A stretch of 64,000 bases of DNA, taken from Planctomycetota bacterium (GTDB lineage Bacteria > Planctomycetota > Planctomycetia > Pirellulales > Pirellulaceae). Below the pieces are notes generated by a model. The model did not search any database. It saw only the letters and a list, made by a program, of their open reading frames with translations, and had not been told where the DNA came from. Position numbers and translations under genes: made by a program. How positions within the stretch are numbered: the stretch's first letter is position 1; the number at the start of each line of letters is the position of its first letter. The stretch is from positions 1 through 64,000 of the forward strand of contig JAFLCP010000003.1 of NCBI GenBank assembly GCA_017303505.1, read 5' to 3'. Below, piece by piece: positions 27,607 through 36,579 of this stretch.

Positions 27607-29019
27607 CTATTTTACTTTGACCAGCGCAGGTGGTTTCCATGATCCTGATCCAATAGGCAGAATGGATGGTTCCTTGTCGGTAGGCCAGTAAAGTCGCATT
27701 ACCAAATAAATGGGGCCGTTAGGTGCTGGCAACCAATTGGATTCCTTATCTGCACCGGGTGAATCCTTTTGGATGTACAATGTAAGTGATCCATCCGCGT
27801 TCTTTTTCAGGTTTGGTAACATCGGAGCATTGATCAGATAGCGATTGATCGGATTCTTGATCAGAAGTTGAGTTTTACCATCGTACATCGTGACCGACCA
27901 AAACGCGTTGACAGGTGGCAGGTCACCGGCTGCAAAGGTTAATGTATAGTTGTGTTTACTTCCGTCGAGCAATTCACCATTCGGTAGAGTTTTAGCCATC
28001 GGATAGACGGCTTCGACTGCATCATTGCCATAGATGCCTGCAGTCGCTGCCGCAGCTCGCAAGGTCCAGTTGCCGTTGTAAAACTCGCGATCACCGAAAG
28101 CAGAACCGACGCGCCAGCCATTGATATCTTTCATAGCTACTTCAAGCAGCTTCTTGATTTTCTCTTCGCCTTGCTGCATTCCTTCTTTTACTGCCCCCTT
28201 CATTTCAGGAGATGCATTTTTTAAGGCCTTAAGCAGCTTTTCAACCTTCGCGCGGATCGCGATTTCTTCAGGACCAGGAGGAGCGAATTGAAGTGAGAAG
28301 GCTAGGTATTCCCAAAAGTTCTGGATCAACAACTCTTTGTTGACTTTCGGGAAATCGATCGCTGGTGCCATCTGTGGAGCCGGCTGTTTGAGAAACGCGG
28401 ATAGCGGTTGCACCTTATAGTTTGCTTGGATCTTGACAACGTTGGGCATGTCTTCCGGATTGAAGAGCTGAGTTCGATAGGCTACTGCCGAGAACCATGT
28501 CGAAGAGTAAAAGACATCTTTGATACCAGCAGGTTTTTCTCCCTTCCAGCCAGGTCCAACCACCAGATAGTCACCTGCTTCTGGGCCAGTGGCTCGTTGT
28601 CCGATGTAGCCATAGTTGAATGTGTTACCGTCGCAGAGCATCACCGAATAATAACGCTCTTTGGGGACTGCAGGGACTGACAACACGATGGGTTCGGTAC
28701 GCAGGTCCAACCATAACAACGAATAAGGAGTGTCGCTGTTGGGAGTGACGATGGCTGTATCTTCGTAGGTGAAGACGCGAGCTTCATTTTTGATTTGATT
28801 GAACGGTGCTTTGTATTGGCCTGAGTTTTTATCAACGCAGTATTCGTACATGATGCCGTAGTTCATTACGATCGGCAGGCCATAAATGAACGCTTCTTCG
28901 GCAAGTGTCTTTGTTTCTGCAACGTTAAGCTCTTGGGCGCGTAGCGATGTGTGCGAGGATAAAAGAGCAATGATGGCGAGTAAGAAGTTTTGCAAGTAGT
29001 TTCGCATGTTGTATGTCAT
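27607..29019 (-). CDS. DUF1254/DUF1214 exported protein (copy 2)
   Basis: About 470 residues from the ATG at 29019 (29007 and 29058 are alternatives), with a signal peptide (LQNFLLAIIALLSSHTSLRA). It has the same domain order as copy 1: DUF1254 with EEAFIYGLPIVMNYGIMYEY and NSDTPYSLLWLDLRTEPIVL, then DUF1214 with NYTLTFAAGDLPPVNAFWSV, TMYDGKTQLLIKNPINRY and ESNWLPAPNGPIYLVMRLYW. A lysine- and glutamate-rich helical insert (about residues 250-300) is specific to this copy. The two copies are diverged, so the duplication is old or they were acquired separately. Confidence 0.88.
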   Translation of the reverse strand: MTYNMRNYLQNFLLAIIALLSSHTSLRAQELNVAETKTLAEEAFIYGLPIVMNYGIMYEYCVDKNSGQYKAPFNQIKNEARVFTYEDTAIVTPNSDTPYSLLWLDLRTEPIVLSVPAVPKERYYSVMLCDGNTFNYGYIGQRATGPEAGDYLVVGPGWKGEKPAGIKDVFYSSTWFSAVAYRTQLFNPEDMPNVVKIQANYKVQPLSAFLKQPAPQMAPAIDFPKVNKELLIQNFWEYLAFSLQFAPPGPEEIAIRAKVEKLLKALKNASPEMKGAVKEGMQQGEEKIKKLLEVAMKDINGWRVGSAFGDREFYNGNWTLRAAAATAGIYGNDAVEAVYPMAKTLPNGELLDGSKHNYTLTFAAGDLPPVNAFWSVTMYDGKTQLLIKNPINRYLINAPMLPNLKKNADGSLTLYIQKDSPGADKESNWLPAPNGPIYLVMRLYWPTDKEPSILPIGSGSWKPPALVKVK

Positions 29020-29186
29020 TCGATAGGGTTGATCGGCACAATCAGAGCCTGGACTCAATGGTCACTGGGGTAGATCTATTCTATACCAACCTTGTGGCTA
29101 AGAAAGCGTTATTGTCAACGCATTTCGGGTTCGGTCGTTTGAGCGTAGCTGTATTAAAGCGGTGGCTGGTTTATAATCTAGGCTAG

Positions 29187-29210
29187 CACGGGCAGTGCCC
29201 CTGGCCCGTG
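29187..29210. repeat. GC-rich hairpin between divergent genes
   Basis: CACGGGC (29187-29193) pairs with GCCCGTG (29204-29210); an overlapping alternative hairpin GGGCAGTGCCC is also possible. It sits between the divergent DUF1254 copy 2 and the Uma2 gene, 15 bases after a TATAAT-like hexamer, and may be a leader structure or a REP-like repeat. Confidence 0.35.
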
Positions 29211-29280
29211 GCGTACGGGGTAAATGACCGCCGCTGGGATACTGCGGATTCCAGTGAGACTTAAAGGAGCAATAGCCAAA

Positions 29281-29853
29281 ATGAGTAGCTCCCAGCCGCC
29301 GATCATGAGTGTAACTGAATACCGCCAGTGGGAGCTGCAGCAAAAAGAGCGGCATGAGTATTGGCATGGGAATGTCTATTCACAAGCTGGGGGCACTCGC
29401 AGGCATAGTTTGATCGCAACGAATCTTTTGGGTGAAGTGAGTTCTCTTCTTCGAGGAAAGCCCTGTGAGGCGCACGGTAGTGATATGCGGGTTTATATAC
29501 GGGAAACCGGCTATCAGGCCTATCCCGATGTGTCCGTGGTCTGTCCTCCCGTTGAGGCAGACTCGGAGCACGAAATCAGCAACCCTTCATTGGTCGCAGA
29601 AGTCTTATCGCCCAGCACCGAGGATTTTGATCGAGGGACAAAGTTCGGACATTATCGCACCATGGATTCGTTGCAGGAGTATCTAGTGCTCTGGCAGGAT
29701 CGAGCCAAGATCGAGCAGCACACCAGAACGGCTGAGGGATTCTGGTTGCTGCGCGAAATCGAAGGCCTTGAAAAATCGATCGCTCTGGCCAGCTTAAATG
29801 GAGCAGAGCTTCGCTTGGTCGATATCTATGACAAAGTAGATTTTCTTAGTTAG
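29281..29853 (+). CDS. Uma2 family endonuclease-like protein
   Basis: 190 residues from the ATG at 29281, with AAAGGAG about 12 bases upstream; a start at 29224 is less likely. It is a PD-(D/E)xK fold protein of the Uma2/DUF820 family: TEYRQWELQQKERHEYWHGN, MRVYIRETGYQAYPDVSVVC (with the conserved Asp), SLVAEVLSPSTEDFDRGTKF (with the conserved Glu), then HYRTMDSLQEYLVL. The family is predicted to be a nuclease and is strongly amplified in cyanobacteria and planctomycetes; its biological substrate is unknown. It overlaps the 3' end of the convergent dehydrogenase gene by eight bases. Confidence 0.88.
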   Translation: MSSSQPPIMSVTEYRQWELQQKERHEYWHGNVYSQAGGTRRHSLIATNLLGEVSSLLRGKPCEAHGSDMRVYIRETGYQAYPDVSVVCPPVEADSEHEISNPSLVAEVLSPSTEDFDRGTKFGHYRTMDSLQEYLVLWQDRAKIEQHTRTAEGFWLLREIEGLEKSIALASLNGAELRLVDIYDKVDFLS

Positions 29854-30907
29854 CTTCAAGCGAAGCCATATCGATCGAGAAGCGATATTTGACTTGGCTC
29901 TGGAGCATGCGATCGTAGGCCTCATTGATCTGCTGAATTGCGATCACTTCAACATCGGCAGTGATCGAGTGCTGACCGCAGAAGTCGAGCATCTCTTGCG
30001 TCTCGGCAAATCCACCGATCATCGAACCGCTCAGCGTCTTGTTACCGTAGATGAGCGAAAACGCATTGATGGGTGTTTGGTGTTCGGGAACACCTACCAA
30101 AGTCATATTGCCACCACGACGGAGTAAGTCGAGGTACATGTTGAGATCATGCGCCGCAGAAACCGTATCCAAGATCATGTCGAAACTTCCCGCATGCGCC
30201 GCTAATTGATTTGCATCGTTCGACAGAATCACTTCATGGGCTCCCAAGCGAATTGCGTCTTCGATCTTGCTCGGCGATGTGGTGAAGACTACCACGTGAG
30301 CTCCCATGGCTCGCGCGATCTTTACGCCCATATGTCCCAGTCCACCTAAACCAACAATGCCCACCTTTTTACCGACGCTGATGTGGTTTCGTTTGAGCGG
30401 TGAGTAGGTCGTGATCCCTGCGCACAATAATGGTGCGGCAGCTGCCAGATCGAGATGAGCGGGCACCCGCAGTACAGCACGTTGGTTAACGACGATGCTA
30501 TCCGAGTAGCCACCATAGGTGACCGGAGCTGTTTCATATTTATCGGGACTGTTGTAGGTGAAGGTCGTGTCAGGGCTAAACTGTTCAAAGCCCTCTTGGC
30601 ACGTCGGGCACTTTGAATCGCAATCCACCATACAGCCCACGCCGACAATATCCCCTACTTTGAACTTGCTGACATTGCTACCGACCTGTGTTACGCGACC
30701 GACGATTTCATGGCCGGGAACGCAGGGATAAATCGTAGGCATCATTGCATGCCATTCATCTCGCACTGTGTGTAAGTCAGAATGGCAAACACCGCAGAAC
30801 AGGATTTTGATTTGCACATCGTCCGGAAGAGAATCACGCCGTGGGATTTCCATACCACTAAGAACGGAAGTTGGGCTGGTGGCTGCGAATGCTTTAGACT
30901 TGTACAT
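29846..30907 (-). CDS. Zinc-dependent NAD(P) alcohol dehydrogenase (YahK/CAD-like)
   Basis: 353 residues, the normal length for the cinnamyl-alcohol-dehydrogenase-like group that reduces aldehydes with NADPH. The catalytic zinc site is visible as FCGVCHSDLH and PCVPGHEIVGRV, and the Rossmann motif as VGIVGLGGLGHMGVKIARAM. The structural zinc lobe is unusual: C-x3-C-x2-C replaces the standard C-x2-C-x2-C, and the fourth cysteine is replaced by serine (QEGFEQFS). The enzyme may still be active because that zinc is not catalytic. No other redox genes are close by. The substrate is probably a broad aldehyde range. Confidence 0.9.
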   Translation of the reverse strand: MYKSKAFAATSPTSVLSGMEIPRRDSLPDDVQIKILFCGVCHSDLHTVRDEWHAMMPTIYPCVPGHEIVGRVTQVGSNVSKFKVGDIVGVGCMVDCDSKCPTCQEGFEQFSPDTTFTYNSPDKYETAPVTYGGYSDSIVVNQRAVLRVPAHLDLAAAAPLLCAGITTYSPLKRNHISVGKKVGIVGLGGLGHMGVKIARAMGAHVVVFTTSPSKIEDAIRLGAHEVILSNDANQLAAHAGSFDMILDTVSAAHDLNMYLDLLRRGGNMTLVGVPEHQTPINAFSLIYGNKTLSGSMIGGFAETQEMLDFCGQHSITADVEVIAIQQINEAYDRMLQSQVKYRFSIDMASLEAN

Positions 30908-31107
30908 CAGGCTGCTTCATGAAATGGTGTAAACGACTTTCTCCGGGACGATAGCTACTACATTGAAATGGAAAATGTGATTTGGTTAAAGGAGTGGCAA
31001 GTGTAAATTTCATTCTTCCCATGTGTCATGGAGCGGCCTAGTCCAGTAACGAATTTTGGAAGACGCAGTTTGCGAGAGCCCGGGCTGGAGAGAATAGCGT
31101 CAGGAAG

Positions 31108-31575
31108 TTATTGCGTTTTTTTGCTTCGCTTGCTTTTATCTTTCTTCTTGCTGGTCACACTTTGCGCATTCTTCAACTCAGTCTGTAAGCGTTCGATCTC
31201 TTTCTGTTGCCACCGTAGCATCTCTTCGTTTTGACGGATGATTACCTCTTGTTGCCACCGAATCGTTTGCTGCGCTTCCTTCATTCCAAACGGGTCAAAG
31301 TGTTCACTGGCAGCAGCAAAATTCGAGCTGATGCTTTTAGTGGCATCGATCAAAGGAATCGCCAGAACCTGAGCCAATTTGAAAACTTGCGTCAGCAGTT
31401 GGTTTGAATCCAACTTCGCCTCCGGCAGCTTTAAGTCGGAGGAAAGGATGTTGTTCCATAGCGAAGGCTTTGGAGAGGCTTTCGGTTTCTCTGGTTCCTG
31501 AGCGGTAGCCAAGTTCGGAACGAGAGGAAACGCAATGGCGATGAGAAGATAACTTCGCCAGAGAAGCTGATTCAT
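31108..31575 (-). CDS. Exported coiled-coil protein
   Basis: 155 residues. A signal peptide (LLIAIAFPLVPNLATAQE) is followed by a proline-rich linker, a hydrophobic helix region (LLTQVFKLAQVLAIPLIDAT) and a long coiled coil from about residue 98 (QQTIRWQQEVIIRQNEEML and so on, with regular Q, E, R heptads). It ends in a very lysine-rich tail. No family recognised. It probably lies in the periplasm and may oligomerise. Confidence 0.7.
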   Translation of the reverse strand: MNQLLWRSYLLIAIAFPLVPNLATAQEPEKPKASPKPSLWNNILSSDLKLPEAKLDSNQLLTQVFKLAQVLAIPLIDATKSISSNFAAASEHFDPFGMKEAQQTIRWQQEVIIRQNEEMLRWQQKEIERLQTELKNAQSVTSKKKDKSKRSKKTQ

Positions 31576-31758
31576 ATTTCACCTAAATTTCCTGCAATTG
31601 CCAAACCGCATTTTGTGACCGTCTTGGGTTTGTCTATGATGTACGGGCGGCTGACAAAAGTAAAGTGACCGGCGATAGCAGTGACTTTTCGGTCAAACTC
31701 CTTTCTCGTGAGACATGTGAAATCTCTTCTTCTCCGTGGATAAGAATGGTTGATTGTC

Positions 31759-33147
31759 ATGGAAACTCCCTTGAAACCCGAACCAATATTTCGTCCGATG
31801 AGAATCGTTAAATTCTTCGGAATACCGCTGTTAGTCATTGGCTGTGTAGTCGGATTGATTCGAGTTGGCTACACGTTACGTGAATGGCAAGGCCAGTGGA
31901 AGTTGTCGCAAGTCATCGAGGACTTAAAAAGCAAAGGTATCAGCACAAATTCTGAAGCAATCGAATTGGCTTATCACGCCAACACTTCTGATACGGATAC
32001 TCAGGCATGGTTAGACTTGCTTGCGAAAATTGATTCGGTTGAGTTTAAGGAGGCTGCTCAAGGAGTGCCAAACTTTGATTCATCCGTTGAGATAGACGAG
32101 TGGGGGGATAGCTTCGATACTTCTGCAAACTGGAAGTACGCGCAAGTTTCAATTCCGTTTGTCGAACGTCAGCAAGGTCTGGTACATCGCATTCGCGAAT
32201 TAGCTGCGGCTCCGCAACCTGTTCGTTTTCCCATTCGATTCGCATCGCTGAATACCTTGTTGCCGGAAGTTCAGAGCTCGCGTGGACTAGCGCGACTCCT
32301 ATGGCTCGACGCCCAGGTGGCTCTGCATCTTGGCGATTCGCAAAGGGCTTTGGATGACTTTCTTGCCTTGCATAACTTGAGTCGTCATGTAGAAGCCGTT
32401 CCGTTCGCGATCTCTATTTTAGTATCAAAGTCATTCAAAGGTATGGCGCTGACTATTGCACAAGAAGGGATAGAGCAGGATTTTTTCAGCGATCAGCAGC
32501 TTCAGTATATCGATGACGTTTTGGCTCGGAATTGTGACATCGGCGACGAATGGAACGCGTATTGTGAACGGGAATTGGGAATGTGCATTCCGGTATTTCT
32601 TGACCCTGCGCTAGCATCGGAGAAATCCGGAAAGCCATTGCCAGCTCGGGGACACGACGCGATCTATTTCATCGACATGATGACTCATCTAGCGGATATG
32701 CCCACAGAAGACTGGGAGTTGTTTTACAAAACAGTCAGTCAGCAGGACGTGAAGTTCAATGAAGATGTACGCTCATGGCGGGGCAGAGTTGATTTGGTCT
32801 TAACCGGGTTATTCGTTCCCGCGCTGACGTCGCTGTCGATTTCTAGTATCGATCGGGCTCAGCATTATCGACAAGCTCGCCATGGCGTAGCGCTTCGCCT
32901 GTTTCAGCATAAGCATGGCGAGTTTCCTCAATCACTGACGGAGTTACCTCCCTTTGATCGCGACATGCGTGCCTTCAAGCAACAGTCTTTTGGTTATGTT
33001 CTTGCGCCAGATGGCGCAACTTTATGGGGAGGCCGATTTAAGGGCGATAATCAGCTGATTTCCCCCACCATTCCGCCGACGGACCAGCAGACTCAAGAAT
33101 CCCTCGAGAATCGAGGCTATGTTTGGAGCTTAGAGATTCGCAAGTAG
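31759..33147 (+). CDS. Membrane-anchored hypothetical protein (462 aa)
   Basis: 462 residues from the ATG at 31759. One N-terminal membrane anchor (FFGIPLLVIGCVVGLIRVGY) precedes a long soluble, helical domain with alternating TPR-like stretches (LARLLWLDAQVALHLGDSQR). The C-terminus has a beta-rich segment resembling the pseudopilin-like tail of planctomycete proteins (FQHKHGEFPQSLTELPPF, then FGYVLAPDGATLWGGRF). No enzyme motif. Function unknown. Confidence 0.75.
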   Translation: METPLKPEPIFRPMRIVKFFGIPLLVIGCVVGLIRVGYTLREWQGQWKLSQVIEDLKSKGISTNSEAIELAYHANTSDTDTQAWLDLLAKIDSVEFKEAAQGVPNFDSSVEIDEWGDSFDTSANWKYAQVSIPFVERQQGLVHRIRELAAAPQPVRFPIRFASLNTLLPEVQSSRGLARLLWLDAQVALHLGDSQRALDDFLALHNLSRHVEAVPFAISILVSKSFKGMALTIAQEGIEQDFFSDQQLQYIDDVLARNCDIGDEWNAYCERELGMCIPVFLDPALASEKSGKPLPARGHDAIYFIDMMTHLADMPTEDWELFYKTVSQQDVKFNEDVRSWRGRVDLVLTGLFVPALTSLSISSIDRAQHYRQARHGVALRLFQHKHGEFPQSLTELPPFDRDMRAFKQQSFGYVLAPDGATLWGGRFKGDNQLISPTIPPTDQQTQESLENRGYVWSLEIRK

Positions 33148-33234
33148 TGGTGGCGCACATTTTTCCGTGAAGCAGGGCTTGTGGGCCGCCAATTCTTGTG
33201 CGGGTGTCGCCCCAACGTTGATCGATGTTTTTTC

Positions 33235-33290
33235 TTGACTTCAAGTGTTGACTTGTATAAAACCAAAGAGTTAAATAACTAGGTGGTTAT
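33235..33290 (+). promoter_or_regulatory. Probable promoter and ArsR-type operator
   Basis: TTGACT (33235-33240) and TATAAA (33256-33261) could be -35 and -10 boxes, although the 15-base spacer is short. Immediately downstream are two overlapping inverted repeats, AGTTA-AA-TAACT (33269-33280) and ATAAC-TAGGTG-GTTAT (33275-33290). They lie where an ArsR/SdpR-type repressor would bind to block its own transcription. Autoregulation is inferred from position. Confidence 0.5.
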
Positions 33291-33302
33291 ATAGGAGACT
33301 GT

Positions 33303-33695
33303 ATGCCGGACCAGCTCACGGAAACTTTTGCCGCTTTAGCGGATCCGACTCGTCGTGCCATTATCGATCGGCTCTCGAAAGGGGCAGCGTCCGTTTCTGA
33401 TGTGGCTGAGCCGTTTCTGGCTGAGATGAGCCTTCCCGCAGTGACAAAACACTTAAAGGTGTTGGAACGAGCTGGATTGATATCGAAGTCCGTCGATGCT
33501 CAGCGACGTATTTGCCAATTGAACCCCGATGGTTTTAAGGCCTCGTTGCAGTTCTTAGATCAATACCGCCAGCTATGGGAAGAGAGCCTCGATCGACTTG
33601 ATGTGTACATTCAGTCGGTCATGGCTGAACGAAAAAAATCTACAAGCAAGAAGAAAAAGAAAGCCAGTCATGGTCGCGAAAAAAGATCCAAGTGA
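33303..33695 (+). CDS. ArsR-family transcriptional regulator
   Basis: 130 residues; the ATG at 33303 is preceded by GGAG (TATAGGAGACTGT). The winged helix is clear: TFAALADPTRRAIIDRLSKG, then SVSDVAEPFLAEMSLPAVTK and HLKVLERAGLISKSVDAQRR. No metal-binding ELCVCDL cysteine motif is present, so it is not a classical metal sensor but the SdpR/YjbD-like type that is usually paired with an SRPBCC protein. The C-terminal tail is lysine-rich (KKKKK). It overlaps the next gene by 26 bases, so the two are translated together. Confidence 0.9.
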   Translation: MPDQLTETFAALADPTRRAIIDRLSKGAASVSDVAEPFLAEMSLPAVTKHLKVLERAGLISKSVDAQRRICQLNPDGFKASLQFLDQYRQLWEESLDRLDVYIQSVMAERKKSTSKKKKKASHGREKRSK

Positions 33696-34629
33696 AATTT
33701 CCATCACACGTGTTTACGACGCACCTGTAGAGGTTGTGTGGGATGCTTGGACAGATCCGGCGCAAGTTGCGCAGTGGTGGGGGCCGCGCGGCTTCACCTT
33801 GACGACGCATGCCAAAGATCTTCGGGTTGGCGGCATTTGGCATTACACCATGCATGGCCCTGATGGAACCGATTATCCCAACAAGACATTTTATCACGTT
33901 GTCGAAGAGCACAAGAAGTTGGTCTACGACCATGGTGGTTACGATGATCGTCCACCGCTCTTTCGTGTCACCGTTCTATTCTCCGAAGAGAATGGCAAAA
34001 CAACCATGGATATGACCATGCGTTTTCCTTCTCCCGAGGAAGCAGTTGCCACCGTGGCGTTTATCAAGAAGGCCGGCGGTACGGCAACCTGGGATCGCTT
34101 AGCCGAGTATCTCAGCGAAACACTGCACGCCCAAACGCATTTTGTCATCCATCGCAGTTTTGAAGTTCCCGTCGAAGTTTTGTTCGATATGTGGACCAAG
34201 CCCGAGCATTTGGCCCGCTGGCAGTTACCACCTGGTTTCCAATTGCGTTTCATTCACGCCGATATCAAAGCAGGCGGCAATAGTTTCTTCGAAATGAGCC
34301 ATAGCTCAGGGATGAAATTCTTCGCCAAGTTTGACTATAGTGAGGTCACTAAACCCGAAAAGATATCTTACATCCAGCAATTCTGTGATGCGGACGAAAA
34401 TCCTTCCCGCCATCCCGGCTTGCCTGAATTTCCCTCATCGATGCGCACCACCATTCTCTTCGCCAGCGAAGGGCCCAGTGCATCGCGAGTTACTGTTATC
34501 TCCGAAATCTTGCCAGGAACGCCTTCCTCCGAAATTGAAGTCTTCAAACAAGAACGCCCTGGTATGACTCTAGGCTGGACGGGTTCCTTTGACCAGTTGG
34601 AGTCTCTGTTACTGCTTTATTCTCGATAA
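33670..34629 (+). CDS. Tandem SRPBCC (AHSA1-like) protein
   Basis: 319 residues from the ATG at 33670. It contains two SRPBCC/AHSA1 domains in tandem: the first starts ISITRVYDAPVEVVWDAWTD and has PAQVAQWWGPRGFTLTTHAK; the second starts FVIHRSFEVPVEVLFDMWTK with PEHLARWQLPPGFQLRF. AHSA1-like domains form a hydrophobic pocket for small ligands. Single-domain versions are normally partnered with ArsR-type regulators as here, so the fusion of two copies is a variation on that operon. The end overlaps the convergent lipoprotein gene by 13 bases. Ligand unknown. Confidence 0.88.
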   Translation: MVAKKDPSEISITRVYDAPVEVVWDAWTDPAQVAQWWGPRGFTLTTHAKDLRVGGIWHYTMHGPDGTDYPNKTFYHVVEEHKKLVYDHGGYDDRPPLFRVTVLFSEENGKTTMDMTMRFPSPEEAVATVAFIKKAGGTATWDRLAEYLSETLHAQTHFVIHRSFEVPVEVLFDMWTKPEHLARWQLPPGFQLRFIHADIKAGGNSFFEMSHSSGMKFFAKFDYSEVTKPEKISYIQQFCDADENPSRHPGLPEFPSSMRTTILFASEGPSASRVTVISEILPGTPSSEIEVFKQERPGMTLGWTGSFDQLESLLLLYSR

Positions 34630-35558
34630 ACTTGATTCTTCTCGTACAGCTCCAGTCGTTCAAGGAATTGAGATTTCATACCAGAGTTCACAAACTTTAA
34701 CCCCAATTGCAAGAAAAGATTGTTTTCGTTGAGGCCATTGTAGCGCAAGTAGATTTGTTCTGCATCATCGGCATTGATGCCCGCAATAGCCTCTTCCTGC
34801 AGCTTTCGAGCTTGTTTAAAATCGCCGTTGGCTGCATAAACAGCAGCTGCCGTGTCAACATGGGAGTACCAAGTTTGCAGTGCTGGCAATAAATCGAATG
34901 CAAGTTTGGGATTGTATATCAGTTTATTCTTGCTGGTGGCTAGTTGCCATGCGAGTTCATTAGCTAGGTCTCGGTGTTTCGCCAGCTCTTTTTCTTTCTG
35001 TAGACGTATTGCGGCCCGCTTGTAAGCTGCGGCTGCTTTATCGAAGGATTCAATCGTAGCTGCAATCTTTCCTCGACCAGAATCCGCGTAGGCCATTGCC
35101 ACGTCTTGCGGATCTACCCGTCTCCATACTTGTCGATCTCCAATTTGCCCTTGTGAGTTTTCCTCGATTATGATCAATCTATTGTTCGTCGCTAAAGTAG
35201 CCTCGTAAAGCCTGTACGATGGACTGCCATCTTCAAAGCGCACCAGTCCTTCCAAAGTAAACGTTCCATCTTTTCGTTGACGTAATCGTCGTATCTTTTT
35301 TTCGCCAACCTGAAAGGAATACAATTCACGAGCGACCGAGGGGACCCAAAGAGATCTGGCTTCAAACTCACCAGGAGAGGTCTCTTGAATTTCAATAACC
35401 CAGTCTTGGTGCGCATCATCTTCACGAACCCATATCCCCGCTACGCCATTGTTCGCGAACGCGGGAATTAAGGTGGGCGAACACCCAACCAATGTGGCCA
35501 AAACGGCGATCAGCTGCAGTAATGCAACGCTAAGGCCGAGAAACTTCGTTACTTTCAT
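34617..35558 (-). CDS. Putative lipoprotein with TPR-like C-terminus
   Basis: 313 residues. The N-terminus has a hydrophobic signal followed by LVGCSPT, a lipobox-like sequence with the cysteine near residue 26, so it is likely a lipoprotein. Residues 40-150 are beta-rich (GIWVREDDAHQDWVIEIQE). The second half is helical and TPR-like (AAAAYKRAAIRLQKEKELAK, ANELAWQLATSKNKLIYNPK, ADAEQIYLRYNG-type units). No enzyme motif seen. It faces the SRPBCC gene tail to tail. Confidence 0.75.
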   Translation of the reverse strand: MKVTKFLGLSVALLQLIAVLATLVGCSPTLIPAFANNGVAGIWVREDDAHQDWVIEIQETSPGEFEARSLWVPSVARELYSFQVGEKKIRRLRQRKDGTFTLEGLVRFEDGSPSYRLYEATLATNNRLIIIEENSQGQIGDRQVWRRVDPQDVAMAYADSGRGKIAATIESFDKAAAAYKRAAIRLQKEKELAKHRDLANELAWQLATSKNKLIYNPKLAFDLLPALQTWYSHVDTAAAVYAANGDFKQARKLQEEAIAGINADDAEQIYLRYNGLNENNLFLQLGLKFVNSGMKSQFLERLELYEKNQVYRE

Positions 35559-36024
35559 GATTTCTTCCCAGGAAATTGAATTTGATTTGGGATTTTAAGA
35601 ATTTATGTTGAGTGAGGCCCACTATGGAAATGCCCCAACGTTCCACAGGGCGGACAAGAGCGTCCGATAGTTTTCCGAAAAAAGATGAGCGAACAATTTG
35701 CTCGACAGACTTAGTCCAAAAGTGGGTGGGGCAGAGTTCTATTAAGACTAGCGTCAAGGGCGTGGGGCTGAGTAAAAAAAGAAAAAGCCGGCTCCAACTA
35801 CATTCGTAGTCTGGGGAACCCGCGTTTTCTTATTTTTCGATTCGGCAATTGGTTCGAATCACAACGGAAACCATAGGCCAGCGGCATCTTACGATAGACG
35901 GCTTGATTGCTCAAAACACAACACCAACTTTCATTGTAACACCGACCTGTCGACGCTTTATTTGTGAGGGTTTCCTGCGATTAAAAGCAATTTCGCTGCA
36001 ACAAAGCGAGTTTCTACGCTTCAG
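35559..36024. other. 466-bp region without a supported gene
   Basis: This is the upstream region of the lipoprotein gene and the left flank of the decayed gene at 36025. Short ORFs lack protein-like composition and no strong hairpin or repeat is visible. Confidence 0.45.
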
Positions 36025-36462
36025 TTGGTACTCGCCTTGTCGATCTTGTTACCATTTACGCTAGTTCTCGCGGTAGTTTGGGTGTGTCAAACGCTCACTC
36101 CAAATGCGAGCACGAAGCGTGAAGAAGTGAATATATTTGGGCTCAATGCGGACTATTCAAAGAAATGGGCGGGGGAAATGCAGTCCACGCTTTCTTCCCA
36201 CTTTTCCTCGTCGATGTCGGCTTAAGTTATTGAGCGATCTGAAAAGTCATGGCCAGGCGTTCCCCAAAAATGGCTGCTTCCGAATCTGCTTGTTGATTGG
36301 TATGTGTTGTTGGAATCGACGAAAGACGCCTATCATCTTGTTCGCTGACATGTACAGCGATATCTTTAGCGAAGATACTTCTCGTAGCGGACCTCATACT
36401 GTCACAAAATTTCACCCGAGATATTGGAAGTGGAACGTGGTAGTTCTGCATCTTAATCGGTA
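36025..36462 (+). pseudogene. Decayed membrane-protein gene with internal stop and frameshift
   Basis: From 36025 (TTG) the frame reads a hydrophobic helix (LALSILLPFTLVLAVVWVC) and a soluble stretch, then a TAA at 36223. The same frame then reads on through protein-like sequence (ERSEKSWPGVPQKWLLPNLL, DWYVLLESTKDAYHLVR) to a TGA. The sequence after that makes best sense in the next frame (ADMYSDIFSEDTSRSGPHTV, KFHPRYWKWNVVVLHLNR) up to 36462. This pattern fits one degraded gene with at least one stop and one frameshift. The parent family is not recognised, and chance ORFs cannot be excluded. Confidence 0.35.
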
Positions 36463-36579
36463 AACAGCGTCACGACGGATAATGGCAGATCGTTGAGTAG
36501 TAGAGTGTCGTTGAATATGCATTGAGTATTCCATGAGTGAGCGAACTGAAATCGCTGCAACTATTTGATTGAGGGGCGA

